A stretch of DNA of 64,000 nt from Bacteroidales bacterium (GTDB lineage: Bacteria > Bacteroidota > Bacteroidia > Bacteroidales > Rikenellaceae). A program made the position numbers and the translations under genes. The stretch covers positions 248,001 to 312,000 of the forward strand of contig CAJTFS010000002.1 in NCBI GenBank assembly GCA_910575495.1. Direction: 5' to 3'. The notes below the pieces were generated by a model that saw only the letters and a program-made list of their open reading frames with translations, ran no database searches and was not told the origin of the DNA. Shown one piece after another: positions 43,869 through 52,794 of this stretch (its first letter is position 1; each line of letters opens with the position of its first letter).

Positions 43869-46800
43869 ATGACACTCAAGCATTTCATCGAACGGCCCGT
43901 CCTGGCGTCGGTCATCTCCGTTCTGATCGTCATCGCCGGTCTGATCGGTCTGGCGACCCTGCCCGTGGAGCAGTATCCCGACATTGCGCCGCCCACGGTC
44001 ACGGTCCGCGCCTCGTACCCCGGTGCGAGCGCCGAAACCATCCAGAAATCGGTGGTCGTGCCTCTCGAGGAGGCCATCAACGGCGTCGAGGACATGATGT
44101 ACATCCAGTCCGACGCTTCCAACTCCGGTTCGGCCTCCATTTCGGTCTACTTCAAGCAGGGCACCGACCCCGACATGGCCACCGTCAACGTGCAGAACCG
44201 CGTGGCTACGGCTACGGGCGCCCTCCCCGCCGAGGTCACCAAGATCGGCGTCACTACCATGAAACGCCAGACCTCCATGCTGATGGTCTTCGCGCTCAAC
44301 AGCCCCGACGACAGCTACGACGAGGTGTTCCTGGCCAACTACATGAACATCAACATCAAGCCGCGCATCCAGCGCATCCAGGGCGTCGGCGAATTCTTCG
44401 CCCTCGGCGCCGACTACGCCATGCGCATCTGGATGAAGCCCGACGTGATGGCGCAGTACCGCCTGGTTCCTTCCGACGTCACCATGGCGCTGGCCGAGCA
44501 GAACATCGAGTCGGCCGCCGGACAGCTGGGCGAGAATTCCGACAACGCCTTCCAGTATACCATGAAATACCGCGGACGCCGGGTCTCCCCCGAGGAGTTC
44601 GGCGAGATCGTCATCCGTTCGACGGCCGACGGTCAGGTGTTGCGGCTCAAGGATGTGGCCGACATCGAGCTGGGCGGCGAATCCTATGCCTACAAGGGCT
44701 ACGCCAACGGCCATCCGGGCATCGCGGCGCTCGTGTTCCAGACCGCCGGCTCCAATGCCACGCAGGTCGTCGAGGAGATCGAAGAGCTGCTCGAAGAGAT
44801 CAAGGCCGAGTTGCCCAAGGGCATCGAAATCGTGCGTTTGCAGAACGTCAACGACTTCCTCTACGCTTCGATCAACGAGGTCATCAAGACGCTCATCGAG
44901 GCCATCCTCCTCGTCGTGCTCGTGGTCTACGTCTTCTTGCAGGACATCCGCTCGACGCTCATTCCCACCGTCTCGATCATCGTGGCGCTGATCGGCACCT
45001 TCGCCTTCCTGTCGCTGGCCGGGTTCTCCATCAACCTGCTGACGCTCTTCGCCCTCGTGCTGGCCATCGGCACCGTCGTCGACGATGCCATCATCGTCGT
45101 CGAGGCCGTGCAGGCGCGTTTCGATGCCGGTTACAAGTCGTCGTACATGGCCACCATCGACGCCATGTCGGGCATCACGTCGGCCATCGTCACCTCCACG
45201 CTGGTCTTCATGGCCGTCTTCATCCCCGTGGCCATGATGGGCGGTACGTCGGGTGTCTTCTACACGCAGTTCGGCCTCACGATGGCCGTCGCCGTGGGTA
45301 TCTCGGCCCTGAACGCCCTGACCCTCTCGCCGGCCTTGTGCGCCATCATCCTCAAGCCCTACCTCGACGAGAACGGCGAGATGCGCGACAACTTCGCCGC
45401 CCGTTTCCGCAAGGCTTTCAACACGGCGTTCAACGCCATGATCAACAAGTACAAGCACGGCGTGATGCTCTTCATCAAGCACAAATGGCTCACGTGGGCT
45501 ACTCTCGGACTGGCTTTCGCTGCATTGGTTCTGCTGATGAACACCACCAAGACGGGTCTCGTACCCGACGAGGACCAGGGAACCGTCATGGTCAACGTCA
45601 CCACCGCTCCGGGCACGTCGCTCGCCGAGACCGACGCCGTCATGCAGGAGGTGGGGCGCCGTCTGCAGCAGATTCCGCAGATCCGCGACTTCAACCAGGT
45701 GGCCGGCTACGGCATGATCGCCGGCCAGGGCAACTCCTACGGCATGTGCATCGTCAAGCTCAAGGACTGGGAGCAGCGCCCCGACAAGCAGGACGCCGTG
45801 AATGCCGTCATCGAGCAGATCTACGCCCGTACGGCCGACATCCGGAATGCGCAGGTCTTCGCCGTGGCTCCGCCGATGATTTCGGGCTACGGCACCTCCA
45901 CCGGTTTCAACATGTACCTGCAGGACCGCAACGGCGGCAATATCGCCGATTTCTACAACGTCTACCTCCAGTTCGTCGGCGCGCTGAACCAGCGCCCCGA
46001 GATCGGACGCGCCTACTCGACCTTCAACATCAGCTTCCCGCAGTACATCGTCGACATCGACGCGGCCAAGGCCAAGCGCTCCGGCATCTCGCCCTCCGAG
46101 ATCCTCTCTACGTTGTCGGGTTACTACGGCGGTCAGTACGTCTCCAACATCAACCGCTTCTCGAAGGTCTACCGCGTGATGATCCAGGCCGACCCCAAGT
46201 ACCGCATGGACACCGAGTCGCTCAACAACATCTTCGTGCGTATGCAGAGCGGCGAAATGGCCCCCGTCAGCCAGTTCGTCACGCTGACCAAGGTCTACGG
46301 CCCCGAGGTGCTCAACCGCTTCAACCTCTACAACTCCATCGCCATAACCGGCACGGCCGCCAACGGCTATTCGTCGGGCGACACCATCGAGGCGATCCGC
46401 GAAACGGCGGCCCGCGTGCTGCCCAGCGGTTATAGCTACGAGTTCGGCGGCATCACGCGCGAGGAGGCACGCACGGGCAGCAACACGACGATCATCTTCG
46501 CCATCTGCATCCTGCTCATCTACCTCATTCTGAGCGCCCTTTACGAAAGTTTCATCATTCCGTTCGCCGTCATCCTCTCGGTTCCGTGCGGTCTGATGGG
46601 TTCGTTCCTCTTCGCCAAGATGATGGGCCTCGAGAACAACATCTACCTGCAGACGGGTCTCATCATGTTGATCGGCCTGTTGGCCAAGACAGCCATTCTG
46701 CTCACCGAGTATGCCGGCGACCGCCGCCGTGCGGGCATGACCCTCACGCAGGCCGCCGTCTCGGCCGCCAAGGTGCGTCTGCGCCCCATCCTCATGACGG

Positions 46801-47054
46801 TGCTCACCATGGTCTTCGGCATGATTCCGCTGGTGTTGGCCAGCGGCGTCGGCGCCAACGGCAACTCGACGCTCGGCACGGGCGTCGTGGGCGGCATGAT
46901 CATCGGTACGCTCGCCCTGCTGTTCCTGGTCCCCACGCTCTTCATCGTCTTCCAGACGCTGCAGGAGAAGATCAAGCCCCTCGAATTCGATCCCGATCCC
47001 CAGTGGTCGGTGCGCGCCGAAGTCGAAGAGTGCAAAAACGAAAAGGAGGAGTAA
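43869..47054 (+). CDS. HAE1-family RND multidrug efflux pump (AcrB-like)
   Basis: 1061-residue proton-driven trimeric pump. It has 12 membrane segments in two halves, each preceding a large periplasmic porter/docking loop. The N-terminus FIERPVLASVISVLIVIAGL and the TM4 proton-relay pair in GTVVDDAIIVVEAVQ (near residue 403) are intact. A relay Lys-type region near QTGLIMLIGLLAKTAILLTE is also present. It should export hydrophobic drugs, bile salts or dyes from membrane and periplasm. Middle gene of a complete adaptor-pump-channel operon. Confidence 0.96.
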   Translation: MTLKHFIERPVLASVISVLIVIAGLIGLATLPVEQYPDIAPPTVTVRASYPGASAETIQKSVVVPLEEAINGVEDMMYIQSDASNSGSASISVYFKQGTDPDMATVNVQNRVATATGALPAEVTKIGVTTMKRQTSMLMVFALNSPDDSYDEVFLANYMNINIKPRIQRIQGVGEFFALGADYAMRIWMKPDVMAQYRLVPSDVTMALAEQNIESAAGQLGENSDNAFQYTMKYRGRRVSPEEFGEIVIRSTADGQVLRLKDVADIELGGESYAYKGYANGHPGIAALVFQTAGSNATQVVEEIEELLEEIKAELPKGIEIVRLQNVNDFLYASINEVIKTLIEAILLVVLVVYVFLQDIRSTLIPTVSIIVALIGTFAFLSLAGFSINLLTLFALVLAIGTVVDDAIIVVEAVQARFDAGYKSSYMATIDAMSGITSAIVTSTLVFMAVFIPVAMMGGTSGVFYTQFGLTMAVAVGISALNALTLSPALCAIILKPYLDENGEMRDNFAARFRKAFNTAFNAMINKYKHGVMLFIKHKWLTWATLGLAFAALVLLMNTTKTGLVPDEDQGTVMVNVTTAPGTSLAETDAVMQEVGRRLQQIPQIRDFNQVAGYGMIAGQGNSYGMCIVKLKDWEQRPDKQDAVNAVIEQIYARTADIRNAQVFAVAPPMISGYGTSTGFNMYLQDRNGGNIADFYNVYLQFVGALNQRPEIGRAYSTFNISFPQYIVDIDAAKAKRSGISPSEILSTLSGYYGGQYVSNINRFSKVYRVMIQADPKYRMDTESLNNIFVRMQSGEMAPVSQFVTLTKVYGPEVLNRFNLYNSIAITGTAANGYSSGDTIEAIRETAARVLPSGYSYEFGGITREEARTGSNTTIIFAICILLIYLILSALYESFIIPFAVILSVPCGLMGSFLFAKMMGLENNIYLQTGLIMLIGLLAKTAILLTEYAGDRRRAGMTLTQAAVSAAKVRLRPILMTVLTMVFGMIPLVLASGVGANGNSTLGTGVVGGMIIGTLALLFLVPTLFIVFQTLQEKIKPLEFDPDPQWSVRAEVEECKNEKEE

Positions 47055-47056
47055 GT

Positions 47057-48424
47057 ATGAAAAAGACAATCATCATCTGCCTGACGGTCCTCGCCGCCGG
47101 CTGCGGCATCTACAAGCCCTATACGCGCCCCGAGATAAGCACCGAAGGTCTCTACGGCTCGGCCGAGAGCGCCGACACGGCCACTTTCGGCAACGTGGCA
47201 TGGCGCGAGGTCTTCACCGACCCGCAGCTGCAGGCGCTCATCGCGGAGGCCCTCGAGAACAACACCGACATGCAGTCGGCCCACTGGCGCGTGAAGGAGG
47301 CCGAGGCCTCGCTCCGTTCGGCGCGCCTGGCTTACCTGCCGTCGTTCAACTTCGCCCCGCAGGGGTCGGTCAGCAGTTTCGACAACAGCGCCGCCGCCAA
47401 AACCTACAGCATCCCCGTCACGGCAAGCTGGCAGATCGACCTCTTCGGCGGACTGACCAACGCCAAGCGCAAGTCGAAGGCCGTCTACGCCCAGAGCAAG
47501 GAGTACCGCCAGGCCGTCCGCACCCAGCTCATCGCCGGCGTGGCCAACCTCTACTATACGTTGCTCATGCTCGACAGCCAGGAGCAGGTCACGCGTCGGA
47601 CCGCCGACAAATGGAAGAAAAGCGTCGAGATCATGCGCGCCATGAAGGAGGCCGGCATGACCACCGAGGCCGGCGTGGCGCAGTACGAAGGCACCTACTA
47701 TTCGATCCTAACGTCGCTCAGCGATCTGGCCCACAATATCCGCCAGACCGAAAACAGCCTTTGTTCGTTGTTGGGACGTGCGCCCCGGGCCATCGGGCGC
47801 GGTTCGCTCGACGCCCAGCAGATGCCCCGGGAGCTCGTCGTCGGCATTCCCGTGCAGATGCTCTCCAACCGCCCCGACGTCCGGGCTTCGGAATTCGCCC
47901 TGATGGAGGCTTACTACGCCACGGCCCAGGCCCGTTCGGCGCTCTATCCCTCCATCACGCTCAGCGGTTCGGCCGGTTGGACCAACAACGCCGGCGCCAT
48001 GATCGTCAACCCCGGCAAGTTGTTGCTCAACGCCGCCGCACAGCTTCTCCAGCCCATCTTCAATGCCGGTGCCAACCGCGCCCGCGTGAAGATCATGAAG
48101 GCCCAGCAGGAGGAGGCGAAACTCGCGTTCCAGCAAACTCTGCTCAATGCGGGCGCCGAAGTCAACAACGCCCTTTCGCAATACCAGTCGGCCCGTTCCA
48201 AAACGGAGTCGCGCGCCCGGCAGATCGAGGCCCTGGAGCGCGCCGTCGAGAGCACCGAGCTGCTCATGCAGTATTCGTCGACCACCTATCTCGAGGTTCT
48301 GACCGCCCAGCAGTCGCTGCTCTCGGCACAGCTCTCGCAGATCGCCGACCGCTTCGACGAAATCCAGGGCGTCGTCAACCTCTACCAGGCGTTGGGCGGA
48401 GGGCGCGAAACCGCCGCCGAGTAA
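47057..48424 (+). CDS. OprM/NodT-type outer-membrane efflux lipoprotein
   Basis: 455-residue channel of the RND NodT family. The signal ends in the lipobox LAAGC (Cys16), giving an acylated Cys as in OprM. Two OEP repeats are visible (LQALIAEALENNTDMQSAHW; ASEFALMEAYYATAQARSAL), together with LFGGLTNAKRKSKAVYAQSK and YLEVLTAQQSLLSAQLSQ signatures. It starts two bases after the pump stop. A strong terminator closes the operon. Confidence 0.95.
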   Translation: MKKTIIICLTVLAAGCGIYKPYTRPEISTEGLYGSAESADTATFGNVAWREVFTDPQLQALIAEALENNTDMQSAHWRVKEAEASLRSARLAYLPSFNFAPQGSVSSFDNSAAAKTYSIPVTASWQIDLFGGLTNAKRKSKAVYAQSKEYRQAVRTQLIAGVANLYYTLLMLDSQEQVTRRTADKWKKSVEIMRAMKEAGMTTEAGVAQYEGTYYSILTSLSDLAHNIRQTENSLCSLLGRAPRAIGRGSLDAQQMPRELVVGIPVQMLSNRPDVRASEFALMEAYYATAQARSALYPSITLSGSAGWTNNAGAMIVNPGKLLLNAAAQLLQPIFNAGANRARVKIMKAQQEEAKLAFQQTLLNAGAEVNNALSQYQSARSKTESRARQIEALERAVESTELLMQYSSTTYLEVLTAQQSLLSAQLSQIADRFDEIQGVVNLYQALGGGRETAAE

Positions 48425-48444
48425 CAACGATAAAGCGCACAGCG

Positions 48445-48477
48445 AAAACGACCGGAGCAATTTTTCCGGTCGTTTTT
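48445..48477 (+). terminator. Intrinsic terminator of the RND efflux operon
   Basis: AAAACGACCGGA / TCCGGTCGTTTT stem with a short loop and TTTTTC, 20 bases after the channel gene stop. Confidence 0.9.
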
Positions 48478-48497
48478 CTGCCGGCAGCAAAAATCCC

Positions 48498-48505
48498 TAT
48501 CTTCG
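48498..48505 (+). promoter_or_regulatory. -7 box of the 33-codon ORF
   Basis: TATCTTCG differs from the TATCTTTG consensus at one base and lies 27 bases before the ATG at 48532. The -33 element is unclear; TTTTTCTG near 48472-48479 is at the right distance. Confidence 0.45.
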
Positions 48506-48531
48506 CAAAAACAACGGACTTCATTACCCCG

Positions 48532-48633
48532 ATGAACAGCTCTCCCGCATACACGATCGCCATCAGCAGCCCCGCCGGCCACCCGATGATATCCATGATG
48601 ATGGAGATGCACGGCCTCAAAGGCCGGGTATGA
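48532..48633 (+). CDS. Possible 33-residue small protein
   Basis: The ORF runs from ATG 48532 to TGA 48633 and is not a known family to me. Its product starts MNSSPAYTIAISSPAGHPMI, then has MISMMMEMHGLKG. It is rich in Met and Ser and moderately hydrophobic in the middle. Codon use (Ser TCC/AGC, Pro CCC/CCG, Ala GCC) matches the genome. A promoter-like box lies upstream and a strong terminator 25 bases downstream, so it forms a self-contained unit of about 190 bases. It may be a real small protein, a leader remnant, or only part of a small RNA. Confidence 0.4.
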   Translation: MNSSPAYTIAISSPAGHPMISMMMEMHGLKGRV

Positions 48634-48658
48634 TGCCTTCGTGTATAAACAACACCCC

Positions 48659-48688
48659 TCCGGTCTCTCGCAAGAGGCCGGATTTTTT
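48659..48688 (+). terminator. Intrinsic terminator after the 33-codon ORF
   Basis: TCCGGTCTCT-CGCA-AGAGGCCGGA (10 pairs, one G-T) followed by TTTTTT. Confidence 0.85.
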
Positions 48689-48699
48689 AATGCTTATCC

Positions 48700-48812
48700 G
48701 TAAAAAAACAGGCTCTCTTTGGGTGCCTTTTCGAAACCGTACGACCCGCATTTTCCAGCAGGAACCTGCAAAATCCGGCTGTCCCGCAAGTTGCAGACCG
48801 CCGACAAACTGA
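48700..48812 (+). repeat. Weak relic of the GC-rich repeat module
   Basis: The segment keeps an ATCCGGCTGTC-type core and a preceding CCTTTTCGAAACCGTACG like that of the module at 35826-35940, but elsewhere is strongly diverged. The assignment is tentative. Confidence 0.35.
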
Positions 48813-48849
48813 AAACAGAATAAACATAAGTATATTTTATCCCACGACC

Positions 48850-49266
48850 ATGGAACACCCCAACTACCGATTCGAGACCCGACAGATCCATGCCGGACTG
48901 CAGCCCGACGAGGCCACCGGCTCCCGCGGCCCGGCCATCTGACCCACGACGGCCTACCGCTTCCGCAGCTGCGACCGGGCGGCGCGGCTCTTCGACTACC
49001 GCTACGAATACAAGAAACGCAACTACCTCCGCAAACCGGACTACACGACCGACATCACACCCAAAATCTACGTCCGCTACCGGACCACCGACATCCGGCG
49101 CATCCTGCGCTTCGAGAAGATATGCGAGCAATACACCGGCGAGGAGAGCAACTACGTGATCGGCGAAATCGCCCTCAGCGAGCTGCCGGCCAAACGTCCG
49201 CAGCTAACGGACGACAATGTCTTCCCGGCCGACATTCCCGTCTTCTTTCTCGGCTGCGGCAACTAA
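48850..49266 (+). pseudogene. Chimeric remnant of O-acetylhomoserine sulfhydrylase (metY)
   Basis: The first 46 codons (MEHPNYRFETRQIHAGLQPD ... TTAYRFRSCDRAARLF) match the N-terminus of MetY, a PLP enzyme of methionine synthesis, but codon 31 is TGA in place of the expected Tyr-Gln. The rest of the catalytic protein is missing. The frame then continues open for about 90 codons into an unrelated GC3-rich sequence (DYRYEYKKRNYLRKPDY; FEKICEQYTGEESNYVIGE) that I do not recognise, ending at TAA 49264-49266. It overlaps the stop of the next gene. It looks like a fusion of two broken genes. Confidence 0.7.
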
Positions 49267-50630
49267 TTCTTCACGCAGCGCACCGACACACCGTACGCAG
49301 CCGCTACGGAAACAAGCGGTCCGGCCCCCGAAGCGGCGCTGACGCGCAGACACTCCATCTGCCCGTCGGCCGCCGACAGGGCGGAGCTCATCAGATAGCT
49401 GTACGATCCGTAACGGTCGTTCGCCCCCATGACGATCCAGCATCCCGAATCGACGAAGAAACCGGCTTCGCAGTCGGCATCGGCCAGCGACAGCAGTTCC
49501 TCCCGGTCGGGTATGTGCCATCCTGCCGGGCAGATGCCCCGCACCGGCGCAGATCCGGCATTGGCGCTTCCCAAGGCCGCAGCCCGGTCGTAAAGCAGTC
49601 CTTTCGCCCTCACCGCATCGGCACCCTCTTTCGGATACCAGATTCCGGAGCCCACGGCCGCACCTTGCGGCACACAGCGCAGGTTTTCGGCCATCCACAC
49701 CCGGCCGGCAACGGTGGCCGTGCGGTATTCCACACCGTCGTAATCGAGCGTTCCGTCTTCCTTGTCGCCCGGCTCGCCGGGCGTTCCGGGCTCGCCGGGC
49801 TTGACTACGTCGCCGACGATCGATCCGCCGTCCTCCCAATCCTGGATCGAGCCCTTGAGCGAGAGGTTGAGCCGTTCGTCCGCAACGTCGACCGACAGCG
49901 TGTATTGTTTGCGGCTCTCCAATTCGACCGAAGCGACCGTCTCTCGATACACGCTTCCGCCGGCCATGGAAACCGTCACGGTCAGATCGGCCTGCTGCGG
50001 CACCAGAACGGCCCGATAGGCGAGTCCGGGCTGAACTTCGCACGCCAGCACCTCCCGGACGCCGGTCACCGCGACGGCCGAAACCTCCATCGATCCGAAA
50101 TCGACCCGGGCCGTGGGGCTGAATCCGCTCAGTGCAACGCCGGAAACCGCTTCGCCGGCCGGAACGTTCACAAAAACGGTCAACTGCGACAGCAGATGCC
50201 GGAAAACCATGTTCACGGGAGCCTCGCCGGGCAGTACGTCGCGGGCAACCGCACCGAGCAGGTCGGACGACGAACAGCCGGTCCGTTGGTCGGCCGCCAC
50301 GGTAAATTCGCTCGGCGCACCCGCATCGCTATAAGGATAATAGGCCGTCAGGGTCGACGGCTCCTGCCGCTCGGCATACCACAGCGGACCGTCCGCGAAC
50401 GCCGTGCCGTCGTAGGTCATGGCGACATTCTCCGCATAGGGTTCCGACCCGCGGACGATCGTAAGACCGATGCGGTCGCCGCGGTCGAAATCCAAAGCCG
50501 AAACCCGGGTCTCGATCGTCGGAACGATCGTGACACGGGCATATTCGGCAAACGTTTCGGAACACGAACCCATGCAGGCCAAGGCAAACAGCAACACTGC
50601 CTGCCCGACAATTCGGTTGGAAAACAACAT
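49263..50630 (-). CDS. Fimbrillin-like surface protein with FISUMP domain
   Basis: 455-residue exported protein. The signal peptide of MLFSNRIVGQAVLLFALACM contains lipobox-like FALACM and MGSC; Cys23 is the likely acylation site. Residues about 25-300 resemble fimbrillin/Mfa-like proteins (STLTAYYPYSD; QLTVFVNVPAGEA). A short collagen-like Gly-x-Pro linker (KPGEPGTPGEPGDKEDG) leads into a FISUMP domain (about 330-455; WMAENLRCVPQG, CPAGWHIPDREELLSL, SVRCVKN). It probably faces the cell surface, as an adhesin or fimbrial part. ATG 50630 is chosen because it opens the signal. Confidence 0.85.
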   Translation of the reverse strand: MLFSNRIVGQAVLLFALACMGSCSETFAEYARVTIVPTIETRVSALDFDRGDRIGLTIVRGSEPYAENVAMTYDGTAFADGPLWYAERQEPSTLTAYYPYSDAGAPSEFTVAADQRTGCSSSDLLGAVARDVLPGEAPVNMVFRHLLSQLTVFVNVPAGEAVSGVALSGFSPTARVDFGSMEVSAVAVTGVREVLACEVQPGLAYRAVLVPQQADLTVTVSMAGGSVYRETVASVELESRKQYTLSVDVADERLNLSLKGSIQDWEDGGSIVGDVVKPGEPGTPGEPGDKEDGTLDYDGVEYRTATVAGRVWMAENLRCVPQGAAVGSGIWYPKEGADAVRAKGLLYDRAAALGSANAGSAPVRGICPAGWHIPDREELLSLADADCEAGFFVDSGCWIVMGANDRYGSYSYLMSSALSAADGQMECLRVSAASGAGPLVSVAAAYGVSVRCVKN

Positions 50631-50702
50631 AAGAACAAGGAACTTGTGTCTTTTCAACACAAAAATAAGACTTTTTATGCTATTTCCCAGAGCTGCACCC
50701 GC

Positions 50703-50736
50703 AAAAAAAGGCCGACCCGGAGTTTCCGGATCGGCT
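50703..50736 (-). terminator. Intrinsic terminator between the two FISUMP genes
   Basis: GCCGATCCGG-AAACT-CCGGGTCGGC (minus strand, one G-T pair) followed by TTTTTTT, about 40 bases after the upstream gene's stop. Confidence 0.85.
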
Positions 50737-50777
50737 TTACGTCGGCTTCTGCCGGCCTCCCGGCCGACATGCACCCG

Positions 50778-52217
50778 TCACTTCGCCTTCACGCACCGCA
50801 CCTGCATGCCGTTGGCCCGGCCCATCGGGCGGTCGTTGCGCACATTGCTGTCGGCCAGTTCATCGGCCAGCCAGAGGCAGAACGCCGGAGACATGGCGCC
50901 ACTGCTCCCGCCGGTCCAATAATATCCCACCCACGGCTGCATCTCCCGTGCGCGTGAGAGCAGCGATTCGTCGAAATAGTTCTGCACCGAGCCGTCGTAC
51001 CAGCTGCGGCGTCCCGCCGCCACGAAGAACGATTCGGCACCGCCCGTGCCGGCAGCACCGAGCGTCCAGCCGTACTTATCCTCGTAATCGGCAATGTCAC
51101 CCGCAAGGTTCTCGCGGATCGCCAACCCGGCGAACGCTTCGGCCGGAGCCACGCGCCATCCGTAGGGACACGGATCATAAAGCGTTTTGGAGTCGGCCGA
51201 CCACCGTTCGGCGGCATCGCCCGAGTGCATCCAGTCCGCATCTTTTTCGGCCACCGTAATGAATGTCAGCGGATTGGCCGTAGCATATTTCAAGGTTCCG
51301 GTCTCCGAATCGGAGGCTGCGGTTTTCAGATAGGCACGTTTGCCGCTCTCGTTGTACATCGCCGCCGACGTGCCGTTCGCACCGTTGCAGGATACGGGCC
51401 CGATGAAAGGCTCCTTGCGGCCCCACTGGTAGAACAGGCCGAACGACTCCAGCGTTCCGGCCGTCGAAGCATCGACCGTAGCACGGGCACCGAGATTGCG
51501 GTTCATCATCGACTGTCCGTTGAACTCGACCGCCCCGCCTGCCGCATCGGGATCGAAATCCGTGACCCACACATGCCAGCTCCAGATCAAATTGTCGTGG
51601 GCATCGTAGGCGCCAAGCAGCGCATTGCCTTCCTTGACTTTCCCTTCGTCGTCGGCACCTACATAAAACGAAGCCTTGCCCGACAGCGCGTCAAAATAGA
51701 CATTCTGCACCAGGTTGGTCGCCGATTGCCAGACGACCCCGACCTTGCGGGTGGCCAGCACGTCGCGACCGTTGTGCGCCGCATCGAACTGGTAGCAGGT
51801 CTCCTTCCGGTTCGCAAGGTAGCAGTTGGCCGGACGGGCGCTCAGATCCTCCGATCCGGCAACTCCCACGAACAGCGTCGCCGTAACATCCGCTCCGCCG
51901 CCGCTGGGCTTACCGGAGAGAACGACCGAACCGGACGTCGCCGCATCCGTATCCTCGGCCGAGGGCGAAACTACGGTGACCGTTCGCGCCGCAGCATCGA
52001 GCGTAATGTTGTCCCAGCCCGAAGGTTTCGTCGTGATGGAGAGTGTCGACACCTTGATGTTGTTGATCGAGAAGCCCACCGTCTCGCTCTGACGATGGTC
52101 CAGATAGACCGCCGGGCGTTCGAAATCGATGCTGCCCGAATCCTTGTCTTTGCCGCACGATACGGCGGAACATGCCGCAACCGCGATCACGGCCGCCATT
52201 CTCGCGAATCCTTTCAT
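50778..52217 (-). CDS. FISUMP-domain surface lipoprotein
   Basis: 479-residue exported lipoprotein (MKGFARMAAVIAVAACSAVS, lipobox AVSC). The N-terminal part (about 30-120) is a beta-sandwich like BACON-type domains. The C-terminal half has FISUMP features (MMNRNLGARATVD, GLFYQWGRKEPFIG, LYDPCPYGWRVAP, YYWTGGSS, MQVRCVKAK), rich in Trp and Gly. It belongs with the neighbouring fimbrillin-like protein but has its own terminator. ATG 52217 is preferred over a TTG nine bases upstream. Its promoter is the dispersed-repeat copy C directly before it. Confidence 0.82.
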   Translation of the reverse strand: MKGFARMAAVIAVAACSAVSCGKDKDSGSIDFERPAVYLDHRQSETVGFSINNIKVSTLSITTKPSGWDNITLDAAARTVTVVSPSAEDTDAATSGSVVLSGKPSGGGADVTATLFVGVAGSEDLSARPANCYLANRKETCYQFDAAHNGRDVLATRKVGVVWQSATNLVQNVYFDALSGKASFYVGADDEGKVKEGNALLGAYDAHDNLIWSWHVWVTDFDPDAAGGAVEFNGQSMMNRNLGARATVDASTAGTLESFGLFYQWGRKEPFIGPVSCNGANGTSAAMYNESGKRAYLKTAASDSETGTLKYATANPLTFITVAEKDADWMHSGDAAERWSADSKTLYDPCPYGWRVAPAEAFAGLAIRENLAGDIADYEDKYGWTLGAAGTGGAESFFVAAGRRSWYDGSVQNYFDESLLSRAREMQPWVGYYWTGGSSGAMSPAFCLWLADELADSNVRNDRPMGRANGMQVRCVKAK

Positions 52218-52253
52218 ATTGTTCAATCTTTATCTTACTTCCGTAATACATGC

Positions 52254-52450
52254 CAAAGATACGAATAAGCCGAGCGCAATGCCAAATTTATTTGAGCATT
52301 GCCGAGGCGGAAGTATCTAAGACGGAGTCAAAGATACGAATAAGCGAGCGCAAAAGCAAGCTCGCTTGCATTTTGCCGAGCGAGAGTATCTTGGGCGCAA
52401 GCCAATGTACGAATAAGCGAGCGCAAATGCAAGCTCGATTGCTGAATAGA
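52254..52450 (+). repeat. Dispersed promoter/hairpin repeat, copy C (truncated)
   Basis: Matches the promoter-unit part of copies A and B: CAAAGATACGAATAAGC blocks at 52254 and 52329, the hairpin GCAATGC/GCATTGC at 52276-52302, and GCAAAAGCAAGC/GCTTGCATTTTGC near 52350-52376. The GC-rich and AT-rich parts are missing. The hairpin keeps pairing although its sequence differs from copy B. The region between the FISUMP gene and parE holds no other gene. Confidence 0.85.
52255..52287 (-). promoter_or_regulatory. Promoter of the FISUMP lipoprotein gene, inside repeat C
   Basis: Minus-strand TTTG (52286-52283) is about 21 bases upstream of TATCTTTG (52262-52255), the same spacing and nearly the same sequence as the lepA promoter, 38 bases before the ATG. 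Confidence 0.7.
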
Positions 52451-52491
52451 CAAAATGCAGGATTTCGAGGAGTTAACGAAGAATTCATTAC

Positions 52492-52794
52492 TTACTCTCC
52501 GATTCGGTTCTTCAAATCCATGCGTTCGTGCAAAATGCGGACGACCTCCACCGCAGACTCGGAAACCGGCCGGTAGAAAACGATGTGTTTCCCCGTTCGG
52601 TAACCGAACAAGCCTTCCATGATTTCCGCGTACTCCTTGCCGAGCGGGCGGGGACTATCGGCAATCTGCCGACAGGTATCGACCAGAAACGTATAATAGT
52701 TGTCAGCTTGTGCTTCAGACCATGTTTCGACCGTATAATTCCAAATGTCGGTAAGGTCTTCGACGGCCTTGTTCGAGAAGAGCAGATCAGCCAT
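52492..52794 (-). CDS. parE: ParE/RelE-superfamily toxin
   Basis: 100-residue toxin of the ParE branch: VEDLTDIWNYTVETWSEAQA, DSPRPLGKEYAE and HIVFYRPVSESAVEVVRILHERMD are characteristic. ParE toxins block DNA gyrase; RelE-type mRNA cleavage is less likely as its catalytic set is not evident. It overlaps the antitoxin gene by eight bases, so it is translated after it. Confidence 0.88.
   Translation of the reverse strand: MADLLFSNKAVEDLTDIWNYTVETWSEAQADNYYTFLVDTCRQIADSPRPLGKEYAEIMEGLFGYRTGKHIVFYRPVSESAVEVVRILHERMDLKNRIGE

Noticed and set aside
43659..47069. A 1136-codon open frame antisense to the RND pump
   Set aside because: It mirrors the pump's GC-rich codons, is His/Asp/Gly-rich with no motifs, and the sense strand is a clear AcrB family protein.
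48940..48942. In-frame TGA in the metY remnant as selenocysteine
   Set aside because: MetY has no selenocysteine at this place, no SECIS-like stem follows the codon, and the catalytic part of the enzyme is absent.
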